50,899 nucleotides of DNA from Oscillospiraceae bacterium. GTDB taxonomy: Bacteria > Bacillota > Clostridia > Oscillospirales > Ruminococcaceae. A program made the position numbers and the translations under genes. Positions within the stretch are counted from its first letter, which is position 1. Every line of letters starts with the position of its first letter. Shown piece by piece: positions 43,391 to 50,899 of this stretch. The stretch spans positions 1 to 50,899 of the forward strand of contig JAJQIF010000025.1 in assembly GCA_021199355.1 (NCBI GenBank), given 5' to 3'. Under the pieces are notes generated by a model. The model was not told the DNA's origin. It did not search any database and saw only the letters and a program-made list of their open reading frames with translations.

Positions 43391-43468
43391 TTAACTTTTA
43401 AGTTCGCACCTCACGGTCACCCTCGCCTGCCCGGAACGGGTGCAGGTGAAGAGCGTCAGGTCCAAGCC
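43391..43468 (-). pseudogene. Relic of a sortase 3' end
   Basis: Bases 43406-43463 match 50352-50409 (the end of the intact sortase) with two differences in 58 bases, both synonymous. The reading frame still gives LDLTLFTCTRSGQARVTVRC and ends at a TAA (43391-43393), so the catalytic Cys and Arg are kept. An in-frame TGA lies at 43471-43469 (minus strand), and the rest of the gene is missing. It sits just downstream of the giant surface-protein gene, on the same strand as the intact copy. Confidence 0.8.
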
Positions 43469-43530
43469 TCAGCGGAGTTTATCCGGGAGTGGTTGGGGTG
43501 GTAAAGCCATAAGCTTATAAACGTATAAAT

Positions 43531-43567
43531 AAAAGGGGTGAGACCGCGTGGTCTCACCCCTTTTTTT
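43531..43567. terminator. Terminator of the giant surface-protein gene
   Basis: 15-bp perfect stem AAAAGGGGTGAGACC/GGTCTCACCCCTTTT with A- and T-runs on the two sides, 11 bp after the stop codon. Confidence 0.9.
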
Positions 43568-43577
43568 GAACTACATG

Positions 43578-46500
43578 TCAATTATGCCTTCTTCTCTTCA
43601 AAGACATCAATGTGAATACGGCTATTGCCGAAATGATTCCACCCACGATTGCGCACCCGAGCGGCGTCATTGCGGAGCCCGTGCTCGGAAGCTCCACGCC
43701 AGGAATGTTCTTAACGATGATTGTCAGGCTATTCGTATCGGTTGTGTCGATTTCGATGTATGTCGAACTACCGCCGACCGCCGTCACCTTTCCTCCCGAA
43801 ACCGTGAACCAAAGCTCATCTGTGAGGTCATTGTAGCCGTCAATAGTGGCAGTCTCCTTGAGGTAGTAAGTCCCGTCCGGAAGGTATTTATAGGTGATGG
43901 TGCCGTCTGAATCGGTTGTCAGCGTCTGCTTAACAGGGTCCCAAGTAACTGTGCTTCCACTGAGCAAATAATAACCAATAGCCCCACTATCATCCTTCTG
44001 ATACATCACGAACTCAACGTTCTCAAGTATTTTCGTAGTATCCGTCGCGTCGACCTTCTTGAGCGTCACAGACGGCAGTACCGTGTTGGTGATGGTGTAA
44101 TCACTGCCGATGGTAGTGGTGGTTGGGGTGTAGATTTTGACATTTTCGACATCAATCGATGACGCTCTTCCTTCAACAAGTGCGTAGGAACCACCCGATT
44201 CAATAATAATTCTCAAGCCGGGAGAATCTTCTGTGTTCAATTCACCCAGTGTATTGTAAGAGAACTCAACAGCCTCATTAATATCGTCTACCAAAACCAG
44301 CTCATACTCGGTAGTAAGGGCATTCACAGCCCGGAAAGCAAGATATTTTCCGTTCGATGCCTTCAAATAGAACGTCGGAGCATAAACAGTTTCCTCATCT
44401 TTTTTAAATGTGGCATATTTACCAGTCATCACAATAGTCCATATCGCCGAGTCAGGAATATCGGTTGTAACACCATAGGTATAAGTACTGCTACTACCCG
44501 CAACCGCTTCTGCCGCTTGCGAGAAATCGACTTTTGTAGTGCCAATACTTCCGCTATCAGTTACATAGATAACGTAGCCAATATAGGTCGTTGGGAAACC
44601 GGAAGCATCCGCAGTGCCGTACTGAGCACCGTCGGTAAGAACGATCTTAAGATCATCATCTAAAATACCTGTCCAAGACACCTTGTTATCTGTATCAATC
44701 GTTACAGTACCATTCAAAGTATCGTAACCTTCAACAGACCAATAAGTACTATAGGTCGTTTTTTGCGTACTTGAAGACGACGTTGTGTAATTCGTAAGCG
44801 TCGATAACTCAAGAATCTGATAATATTCGCTCTTTTCGCTATCGAGAAGCGTCCAGACATACGTCCACTTATTGCTACTTGACAATGTCTCAATATCCAC
44901 TCGGATATAAACATAGGTGTAGCCATTACTGGTGCTCAGATAAGCATCTACTACATTGTTACCATCATAGTGATAGCCGTCAGTGAAAGTATACTTAGTT
45001 CCATCGGTATCAGTGTATGTGCCATCAGAATCAACAACGCCAACTCTTTCAAACAAGCCAACATCAATTGAGTCGGGACGATCTGAAGTGTCATCACCGT
45101 CAGCCCATACCTTTGTAGCGGTCATGGTTCCGACGGTCGAGGACTCATATTGCCACTCGGGAATGGTATTAAGAGTAATACGCATGTTTGAAGCACTTGC
45201 ACCACGCTCCATATAGTAGAACGTGAGGGTGTGCGTGCCGGCAGAAATTGTACTGAATGAAGTCGTAGTGGAAGTACCATCTGCCTTTACTATTGTAACT
45301 TTGCCGGTTGAGAAGTCAATCGTTCCTTCAAGAGCAGAATGGATACCGCCCAGGTCAAGGACAAGCTTATCGTCAACAAACACCCAGACGTCGTCATCGC
45401 CCTCGAACTCAAAGACCATGTTCTTCTCGTTTATCTGGTTTCCACCTATACCCGTGTCATTCGGCAGGTAGAAATCCAGCTCAATCTTAACGCCGAACCA
45501 ATAATTGATTTCGCCGTTTTTATATGTGTATGCCGAAGAATCTGTATTATAGGAGTTGAACGGAAGGAATATGCTGCCATTAGTTTTACTGCTACTATAG
45601 TAGTACTGCGGAGCATTATAAACATAGAATCTTCCGTCGCTCTGCTGATAAACCGCGGCGTTTTGGGAAGCATCATATTCATAGAAGCCTGTCGTGGAAT
45701 CATAGGTAAAGAGATAGTTCGCATCGCCGACGTAATAAGAACCGAGAGTACTTCCAGTAGTGCTATAGAGCATACTGATTATTTCTTCATCATAAAGACC
45801 AGTATAAGCGCTGTTTTTAATACTGGTATCCGTCTGAACAGAAGCACCTGTCCAATAGTTCCACTTTGCACGACTCAACGGCAGTTCTAATTTGCCGGAA
45901 TTAGTGCTATCAGGTGCGTCAGTGTCGAAGAATATAAAGCTCTTGCCGATTTCAGTCAGGGCAGTAGCGTCATTTGCAAGCAGAGGCGTTGAATAGAAAA
46001 CCTCGCTATCTGTCCAGGTCTCCGAAGTCAAGCCGATCTGGACGAGGCTTTCACTATAGAGGTCAAAGAGCTCGTTGAAGTCGAACAGCTGAATGGTTAT
46101 GAAGCTTGAAGTATTGGCTGTTTCGATGATATTCGTGTCGCTGGTGTCATCTACGAAGTCATATGTTTCGGCAATCCAGTCAGCATAGAAGACGTTGTTG
46201 TCGCTCAAGTCGATCGTCGCGGTTACCGAACCACCTGAGACGTCATAATATTCGCCCGTAGCGATATTGACCCAACCGACAAGCTTGTAGTCATAAGCCG
46301 ACTCACTGCTCAGTTCCACATAAGCCGTATCGGTGGTGTTTGATGCGACCGCAAATGTGGTATCAAGATCGCTGTCGCTCGGAAGATTTATAGTTACAGA
46401 GCCGGTACCATCAGCAAAATCGCTTAAGTCAACAGTATAACGCAAGGAATAATCGCCATAGTGCGTAAACTCGTAATCACCGCTACCATTGCTAAGGTTA

Positions 46501-49500
46501 AGGACAACGCCCTCGGTGATCGAGGCTGTGTACCAGATCTTGTTTCTCAGCGGAATGCTGTAGGAGGTGCAATTATACTGGACAAGCAGATACCACGAAC
46601 CCTCATAGTAGGCATAATAAGCATCCGAAGCTGATGTGTTTGACCAATTCGCCGCATACTGGAACGGGCTTTTATAAAGTTTAAGCCCATATCCGGTGAA
46701 ATCGTCGTTGACTTCCGTCAACGTTGACGAATCCAGCGATGACTCATCAAAGAAGTTATCAAAGTGGCTCACAGGAATCAGCACATAACGCTCACCCAAG
46801 CCGATATAGTCATCAATAGTAACCTCTTCAACCGAATTTTTCTCCGATGTAGCCGTCCCGACATAGATGTTATAGACATACTCGGGACAGAAGTAGACAT
46901 TCACTCTGTGCGGGCTCATGTTTGTTGTATCAGTAACCCTGACATACAATTGCCCGTAAATCTCTTCATAATCTGCGAACAGACAGGAGGTGATGTTTGA
47001 AGCACTGTCACTCAAAGTAGCCGTTGCACTCGGCGCATACAGCAGTGACCGGGACGAAATATCCGCTGAATCATAACCAAGGCTCGACAAAGCCGACTCA
47101 AAGTATGAAACGTGAATATAATAGTAGGTTTCGCCACTATCAGGGTCAGTATAGCTTATCACATCCGTGATACCCGAACTGCTGAAATTAGCGCCGCTGT
47201 TGCTGTCATATTCCGAATATCCTGCAACCTTCGTAAGGTCACTGTCGTAAATCCAGAGATAGAAGCTGGATTCCGTGGTGTAAACGCCGACGTTGCCGGT
47301 GTACCATATAATATTTTTTCTCGGGAAGTAATACCCAGTAGATTGGTCATGAACTTTCAGATACCAAGTATTATTATAATAGACATAGTATGCCTGAGAT
47401 GTTGTAGAACCATATCTTGTTGTCTTATACCAAAAGTCAGTTGCTGTGTATTTAGTATATGTCTCGCCGTTGATTGTTTCAGTACCAGCAGATGTCAGAC
47501 TTTCGGTACTCAGTTCGGACATAACAATATAATCGCTGAAATAGCTTACAGGTATCAGGATATTATTCTGCCCATAGCCGACATAGTCTGTTATGGTTAT
47601 TTCGACCTGCTCCGCAGTTGAATCGCCAGATTTGCTTGTGTCAATAGTACTGCCAACGTACAACCAATAGACGTATGTAGGACAATAATAGACATTAGAA
47701 CGCGGTTCAGAGTAACCGGTTGTGGTATCAGTAACCTGAATATACCAATCGTCACCAATTTGAACGTATGCTGCAAACAGACAGCCCGAATTCCACGTGT
47801 TATAACTTCCCAAAGTTTTGGTTGCATCAGGCGCGTACATAAACGGACAAGTTATAGTGCTGTCTTCATCAAACGTAAAATCAGAAATATACGTTGTGAA
47901 ATACGAAACAGGGATATAGTAGTAAGTACCGTCCGTCCATGCATCAGTTATTACTGTCTCATCAGTATTCACCAAAGTCAGCTGAGTATCATTAGCACAA
48001 GTCCGAATCCAAAGATAAAACTCATCTACAGATTCATAGTCATCGTAAGGGTCAGATATTGCATAAATCAGAACTTGGCTGTTGGAGCCACCGTTTTCGG
48101 GCGAGTTATAGTATGCCACGAATGCGTTGGAGCTACTATCACCACCGGACTTGTTGATGTAATACGTGTATCCACCCACAGTCGCACTGATTACCATATA
48201 GGTTACGCTGTTTTTCTCATATGCATAAACATTAAATGCAGTAGCCTCGGTTGAATCGACAAGAGATAGGGTTCCGTCGGTGGAATTACGGGCACTCATT
48301 TGCAAATAGCTGTCGCCTGATGAAATGTAGTAATAACCGTTACCATCAGATGTAAATGTCCACAGAGTAAGCTCAGATACATCCGTGTCGGCTACAACCA
48401 CACTTGCCATACCATATCCGCTAGCCGTCGCCTGCATGGCTCTTGTACGGGTATTTCCGGTGATAATAAAGCTTCTTCCATCAAGGCTACTGATAACATC
48501 AGCCACATCAACCGCTTCCAGTGTGTCACCACTGCTGGCGGTGAGAGTTTTGGTTTCTTCCTCCTCTTCCGAAGCAAGAGCTATGCCGAAGTCGGAGAAG
48601 GTGTCGGAGGTGAAGGTGACGGACTGGGAGTCGGTGCTTTCTGTGAGGGTGGCGTCGAGGGTTTCGGTGTTGGTGTCACTGAAGTGGGTGACGCTGACGG
48701 AGGCGGCGTCGGTCTCGCCGGTGTAGGTGACAGTGACGGTGACCGAAGCGGCAGGCTCAATCTCCGCACCCTCGTAGTACAAGCCGATGTTGAAGAGGCG
48801 GAAGCCGTGATAGGTGTCACTGTCGGTGTCTTCCCAGCCGTAGAGAGCCGAAGCTTCTTCGTAACGGGAAAGGAAAGTCTCGGAATCCTGTGCATACTCA
48901 TAGGCAACGAGCTCGGTGCCATCGGGCAGAGCGGCGTCTTCGCCGTAACTGACCGTGACGACATAGTCGGTGCCCTCAAAGGTGAGGGTCGTGGGTTCTT
49001 CGGAAAGGTCAACTTCTTCGTCGTCGGTGTCGTCAGCGTTCTCAGTATCGTCTGTATCAGCTATATCATCGGCACCGGTATAAGTCACGTTGGCATAGCC
49101 CAGGATAGACGAATCGGTAAGAGTGTACTCCACGAGAGCAACAGCATCGGAGTAGTTGCCCTGAATAACAGTTATAGTCTGATTGATCTCGCCCATAGCG
49201 ACGACTATTGCCGAAACGTCAGCTTTGCCGTCAAGGTCGGTGTCGATGAAGACTATATCTCCCGCAACAGGCGTATAGGCATCAGCAGTCAGATAGTAGC
49301 CATGGTTGGCAAGGTCAATCGTCCAGGCATAGGCACCTGCATTGAAAGTGAAATCCTCCGTAATGCCGGCATAATAGAGGCAGAATGCGGTGAACATCGA
49401 AGACCAATCTCCATAGGGGTTGCCGTACCATGCACCATAGCGTGTGTAACCATAGTGAGTCAAGCCATCTTCGCTGAGAGAATAGTTGGCATTCGATTCG

Positions 49501-50000
49501 GTGTAACCGAGCTGACTGTGGGCAATGCTTACAACATCAGTCCGCAAATCACCGGTAAGAGCAGGAATGGTCGCTTCCCAGACAGTTGCGTCTTCGACAT
49601 CTGCGTTGAGGTCGATGAGGCACTCGACAGTGTGAGTGTGCTCGGGGAGCTCACAAATCAGCGTTGTTTCGTAGCATTCGTCGCCGTGAGTGTGGGATTC
49701 ACACTCTTCTATTTCACAAATAAGATTGCCCTCTTCATCGTAACAGGTCTCGTTGTGAGCGTGCCCTTCCGTCTCTTCCAAGTCGCAAATCAGGGTGGTT
49801 TCATAGCACTCCTCGGTGTGGGTGTGCTCTTCATAACCGCAATAGGTTTCGTTGGTCATGGCGATGCCGTTCAAGCGGAGTTGCCAGTAGACTAAAATTG
49901 CAACAGTAAGGGCTAAAATGAGCAAAACAGATCCAAGCACTAACCGCTGATGGCGGTCATGCCGGAATCTGTCTATGTAGGTCAGGACTGTGTTTCTCAT
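43578..50000 (-). CDS. Giant LPSTG-anchored surface protein with degenerate CHAP-like and fibro-slime domains
   Basis: A 2,140-residue cell-wall protein. One membrane segment lies at about 20-38. A Cys/His-rich region follows (about 54-127; units such as EEHTHTEECYETTLIC). Then a CHAP/NlpC-like domain at about 152-305; its catalytic Cys is Ser (DWSSMF) and the usual DH is DV. An acidic linker, beta-sandwich parts and a trefoil-like segment (about 500-650) lead into four repeats at about 659-1160. An InlB-like repeat, a fibro-slime/PA14-like domain (about 1300-1625; DDDVWVFVDDKLVLDLGG) and Cna_B/SpaA domains follow. The C-terminus has the sorting signal LPSTG, a hydrophobic helix and KRRR. The start is ATG 50000 with GAGGT 10 bases upstream. 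Role: adhesion is likely but unproven. Confidence 0.88.
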   Translation of the reverse strand: MRNTVLTYIDRFRHDRHQRLVLGSVLLILALTVAILVYWQLRLNGIAMTNETYCGYEEHTHTEECYETTLICDLEETEGHAHNETCYDEEGNLICEIEECESHTHGDECYETTLICELPEHTHTVECLIDLNADVEDATVWEATIPALTGDLRTDVVSIAHSQLGYTESNANYSLSEDGLTHYGYTRYGAWYGNPYGDWSSMFTAFCLYYAGITEDFTFNAGAYAWTIDLANHGYYLTADAYTPVAGDIVFIDTDLDGKADVSAIVVAMGEINQTITVIQGNYSDAVALVEYTLTDSSILGYANVTYTGADDIADTDDTENADDTDDEEVDLSEEPTTLTFEGTDYVVTVSYGEDAALPDGTELVAYEYAQDSETFLSRYEEASALYGWEDTDSDTYHGFRLFNIGLYYEGAEIEPAASVTVTVTYTGETDAASVSVTHFSDTNTETLDATLTESTDSQSVTFTSDTFSDFGIALASEEEEETKTLTASSGDTLEAVDVADVISSLDGRSFIITGNTRTRAMQATASGYGMASVVVADTDVSELTLWTFTSDGNGYYYISSGDSYLQMSARNSTDGTLSLVDSTEATAFNVYAYEKNSVTYMVISATVGGYTYYINKSGGDSSSNAFVAYYNSPENGGSNSQVLIYAISDPYDDYESVDEFYLWIRTCANDTQLTLVNTDETVITDAWTDGTYYYIPVSYFTTYISDFTFDEDSTITCPFMYAPDATKTLGSYNTWNSGCLFAAYVQIGDDWYIQVTDTTTGYSEPRSNVYYCPTYVYWLYVGSTIDTSKSGDSTAEQVEITITDYVGYGQNNILIPVSYFSDYIVMSELSTESLTSAGTETINGETYTKYTATDFWYKTTRYGSTTSQAYYVYYNNTWYLKVHDQSTGYYFPRKNIIWYTGNVGVYTTESSFYLWIYDSDLTKVAGYSEYDSNSGANFSSSGITDVISYTDPDSGETYYYIHVSYFESALSSLGYDSADISSRSLLYAPSATATLSDSASNITSCLFADYEEIYGQLYVRVTDTTNMSPHRVNVYFCPEYVYNIYVGTATSEKNSVEEVTIDDYIGLGERYVLIPVSHFDNFFDESSLDSSTLTEVNDDFTGYGLKLYKSPFQYAANWSNTSASDAYYAYYEGSWYLLVQYNCTSYSIPLRNKIWYTASITEGVVLNLSNGSGDYEFTHYGDYSLRYTVDLSDFADGTGSVTINLPSDSDLDTTFAVASNTTDTAYVELSSESAYDYKLVGWVNIATGEYYDVSGGSVTATIDLSDNNVFYADWIAETYDFVDDTSDTNIIETANTSSFITIQLFDFNELFDLYSESLVQIGLTSETWTDSEVFYSTPLLANDATALTEIGKSFIFFDTDAPDSTNSGKLELPLSRAKWNYWTGASVQTDTSIKNSAYTGLYDEEIISMLYSTTGSTLGSYYVGDANYLFTYDSTTGFYEYDASQNAAVYQQSDGRFYVYNAPQYYYSSSKTNGSIFLPFNSYNTDSSAYTYKNGEINYWFGVKIELDFYLPNDTGIGGNQINEKNMVFEFEGDDDVWVFVDDKLVLDLGGIHSALEGTIDFSTGKVTIVKADGTSTTTSFSTISAGTHTLTFYYMERGASASNMRITLNTIPEWQYESSTVGTMTATKVWADGDDTSDRPDSIDVGLFERVGVVDSDGTYTDTDGTKYTFTDGYHYDGNNVVDAYLSTSNGYTYVYIRVDIETLSSSNKWTYVWTLLDSEKSEYYQILELSTLTNYTTSSSSTQKTTYSTYWSVEGYDTLNGTVTIDTDNKVSWTGILDDDLKIVLTDGAQYGTADASGFPTTYIGYVIYVTDSGSIGTTKVDFSQAAEAVAGSSSTYTYGVTTDIPDSAIWTIVMTGKYATFKKDEETVYAPTFYLKASNGKYLAFRAVNALTTEYELVLVDDINEAVEFSYNTLGELNTEDSPGLRIIIESGGSYALVEGRASSIDVENVKIYTPTTTTIGSDYTITNTVLPSVTLKKVDATDTTKILENVEFVMYQKDDSGAIGYYLLSGSTVTWDPVKQTLTTDSDGTITYKYLPDGTYYLKETATIDGYNDLTDELWFTVSGGKVTAVGGSSTYIEIDTTDTNSLTIIVKNIPGVELPSTGSAMTPLGCAIVGGIISAIAVFTLMSLKRRRHN

Positions 50001-50149
50001 GCCAATTTCAACCTCGATACTCATGACTAGGAAAATAAAACAAAAGCCTCCGAAACACACTTGTGTCTGGAGGTTATACAACGGGTCTGCCGAAGGCAGT
50101 ACCCCCCCACGCTGATTTTACAATCTATAGGGCTGTGTAAAATTCAATC
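50001..50149 (-). promoter_or_regulatory. Three-hairpin leader of the giant surface-protein gene, attenuator-like
   Basis: Downstream of the promoter the RNA can form ATTTTACA/TGTAAAAT (50115-50143), a GGG..CTGC/GCAG..CCC hairpin (50083-50104), then CCTCC..ACAC/GTGT..GGAGG (50047-50073) followed by CTTTTGTTTTATTTT. The last is an intrinsic terminator some 50 nt before the start codon, so transcription may be controlled by attenuation. I do not recognise a known riboswitch class. Confidence 0.55.
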
Positions 50150-50155
50150 ACATTT

Positions 50156-50184
50156 ATTATAGCATTTGTTGATGCGGATGTCAA
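50156..50184 (-). promoter_or_regulatory. Sigma-A promoter of the giant surface-protein gene
   Basis: Minus-strand TTGACA (50184-50179), 17-bp spacer, TATAAT (50161-50156). Confidence 0.85.
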
Positions 50185-50299
50185 TGTTTTTTGGGGAATT
50201 TGGTGAAGGACATTCTATTTTCTGCATATGGAGTATTACACTCTGATCGGAGGAAATATATGCAATTTATCTTCCCAACCTCAATTCCTATCTCGTTTA

Positions 50300-50331
50300 A
50301 AGAAATATCCCCGCCTTATTTGGACGGGGAT
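50300..50331 (-). terminator. Terminator after the sortase gene
   Basis: ATCCCCG/CGGGGAT stem (50307-50331), followed on the minus strand by ATTTCTTT. Confidence 0.65.
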
Positions 50332-50336
50332 TATTT

Positions 50337-50899
50337 TTATTTTATCAGTTTGCACCTCACGGTTACCCTTGCCTGCCCGGAACGGGTGCAGGTGAAGAGC
50401 GTCAGGTCCCAGTCGCCGGTTATCATCTCCGAGATTGCCGTGGGCTCAAGGGTTTCGACTTCGATTACCTCGTACTCGTAAACTGTGCCCGTAACGTCGG
50501 TGAACGTGATTTCGGCGCCGATGTCGAGGTCTTTTATGTTTCCGAAGTGGCGCTCGTAGTTGTGGGCGCAGATGACGAGGTTGCCCGCCGAGGCGCTTCC
50601 TGTATATCTTGCCGGGGAGTTTTTCAGCCCCGCATAGCTCCACTCGGAAAGAACCGGGAGCTCCAAGCCGAAGGATGGGATTGAGAGGACGCCGATGTAG
50701 CTGTCGCCGTCGACATCCAAACTCACTACTGAGTAGCTGTTGCCATCCTCATCTGCTTCGACCGAAAGCTCGAAATCAGAGGAGGATGCACTGATCATGG
50801 CGTCGGAAAGTTTCTCTTCTGCTTCCGTGGAAGCTGTGGCGGCGCGCTCGGCATCCTGCCGATTGTAAAGATAGAGCGACAATGCTCCGATGAGGAGCA
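50337..50899 (-). CDS. Sortase, 5' end cut by the window
   Basis: At least 187 residues of a sortase; the frame continues past the window edge through a hydrophobic segment (LLIGALSLYLY), the expected N-terminal membrane anchor. Catalytic residues are visible: His in NLVICAHNYERHFG, Cys in LTLFTCT and Arg in QARVTVRC. The beta-barrel wording (IGVLSIPSFGLELPVL) is typical of class D-like sortases. It lies directly upstream of the LPSTG protein gene on the same strand, so it is the likely anchoring enzyme. Its start codon lies outside the window; an in-frame TTG at 50882 is unlikely to be the true start. Confidence 0.9.
   Translation of the reverse strand, partial: LLIGALSLYLYNRQDAERAATASTEAEEKLSDAMISASSSDFELSVEADEDGNSYSVVSLDVDGDSYIGVLSIPSFGLELPVLSEWSYAGLKNSPARYTGSASAGNLVICAHNYERHFGNIKDLDIGAEITFTDVTGTVYEYEVIEVETLEPTAISEMITGDWDLTLFTCTRSGQARVTVRCKLIK

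Noticed and set aside
50001-50149. Cyclic di-GMP riboswitch in front of the surface-protein gene
   Set aside because: Such switches often control adhesins, but neither class I nor class II core sequences are visible here.

Overview
The window reads as a chromosomal segment of a gut-type, Gram-positive clostridial Firmicute, most likely Oscillospiraceae/Ruminococcaceae; this is an inference from gene content, not a measured placement. Supporting signs: an L27 with a cleavable N-terminal extension next to the Prp protease, Mini-RNase III (MrnC), an ECF transporter ecfA1-ecfA2-ecfT-truA block, ClpE, ComEC, a LtaS-type sulfatase, an LPxTG surface protein with a sortase, sigma-A promoters with exact 17-bp spacers, and purine-rich Shine-Dalgarno sites. 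A lipoprotein serpin, a large GH2 beta-galactosidase and a 2,140-residue surface protein suggest life in the intestine.

Layout. 1-450: a par/Fst-like type I toxin-antitoxin module. 477-9405: thrB, a GH2 beta-galactosidase, mgtE (with a structured leader) followed by elaA-like and ridA genes, prmA, and an ECF S-component. 9664-14316: an MFS exporter with a long hairpin leader, then a four-gene operon (FMN split-barrel/PCP_red protein, NmrA-like SDR, DUF1295 membrane enzyme, unknown membrane protein). 14368-15666: an AAA/DUF4143 ATPase. 15820-19300: yebC, mrnC, obgE, rpmA, prp and rplU, all on the minus strand. 19464-31632: a 12-kb minus-strand gene train ruvC-ruvA-ruvB-(divergent glmM)-rlmI-like-ecfA1-ecfA2-ecfT-truA-DUF5711-cvpA-clpE, with a consensus promoter in front of ruvC. 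31765-32077: a second type I toxin-antitoxin module of the same design. 32168-42469: comEC, a LtaS-like enzyme, a CotH-kinase protein, YitT, a cytidylate-kinase-like protein, a serpin and a HAD phosphatase. 42652-42738: tRNA-Leu(CAG), followed by about 800 bp of hairpins without genes. 43391-50899: the surface-protein locus, made of a relic of a sortase 3' end, the giant LPSTG protein with an attenuator-like leader, and a sortase cut off by the window end.

How the genes work together. The ecfA1/ecfA2/ecfT products form the shared energising module for S-components such as the one at 8686-9405. RuvABC processes Holliday junctions. Prp trims L27 encoded beside it. The sortase at 50337 probably anchors the giant LPSTG protein. 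Most other genes are core housekeeping.

Most worth a second look: two type I toxin-antitoxin modules whose convergent RNAs begin with the same 12-nt sequence; a GlmM homologue that keeps the phosphoserine loop but has lost four other signature motifs; a surface protein whose CHAP/NlpC-like domain has lost its catalytic Cys and His; a second, decayed sortase copy; the uncharacterised redox operon at 11032-14316; and the leaders of mgtE and of the surface protein.
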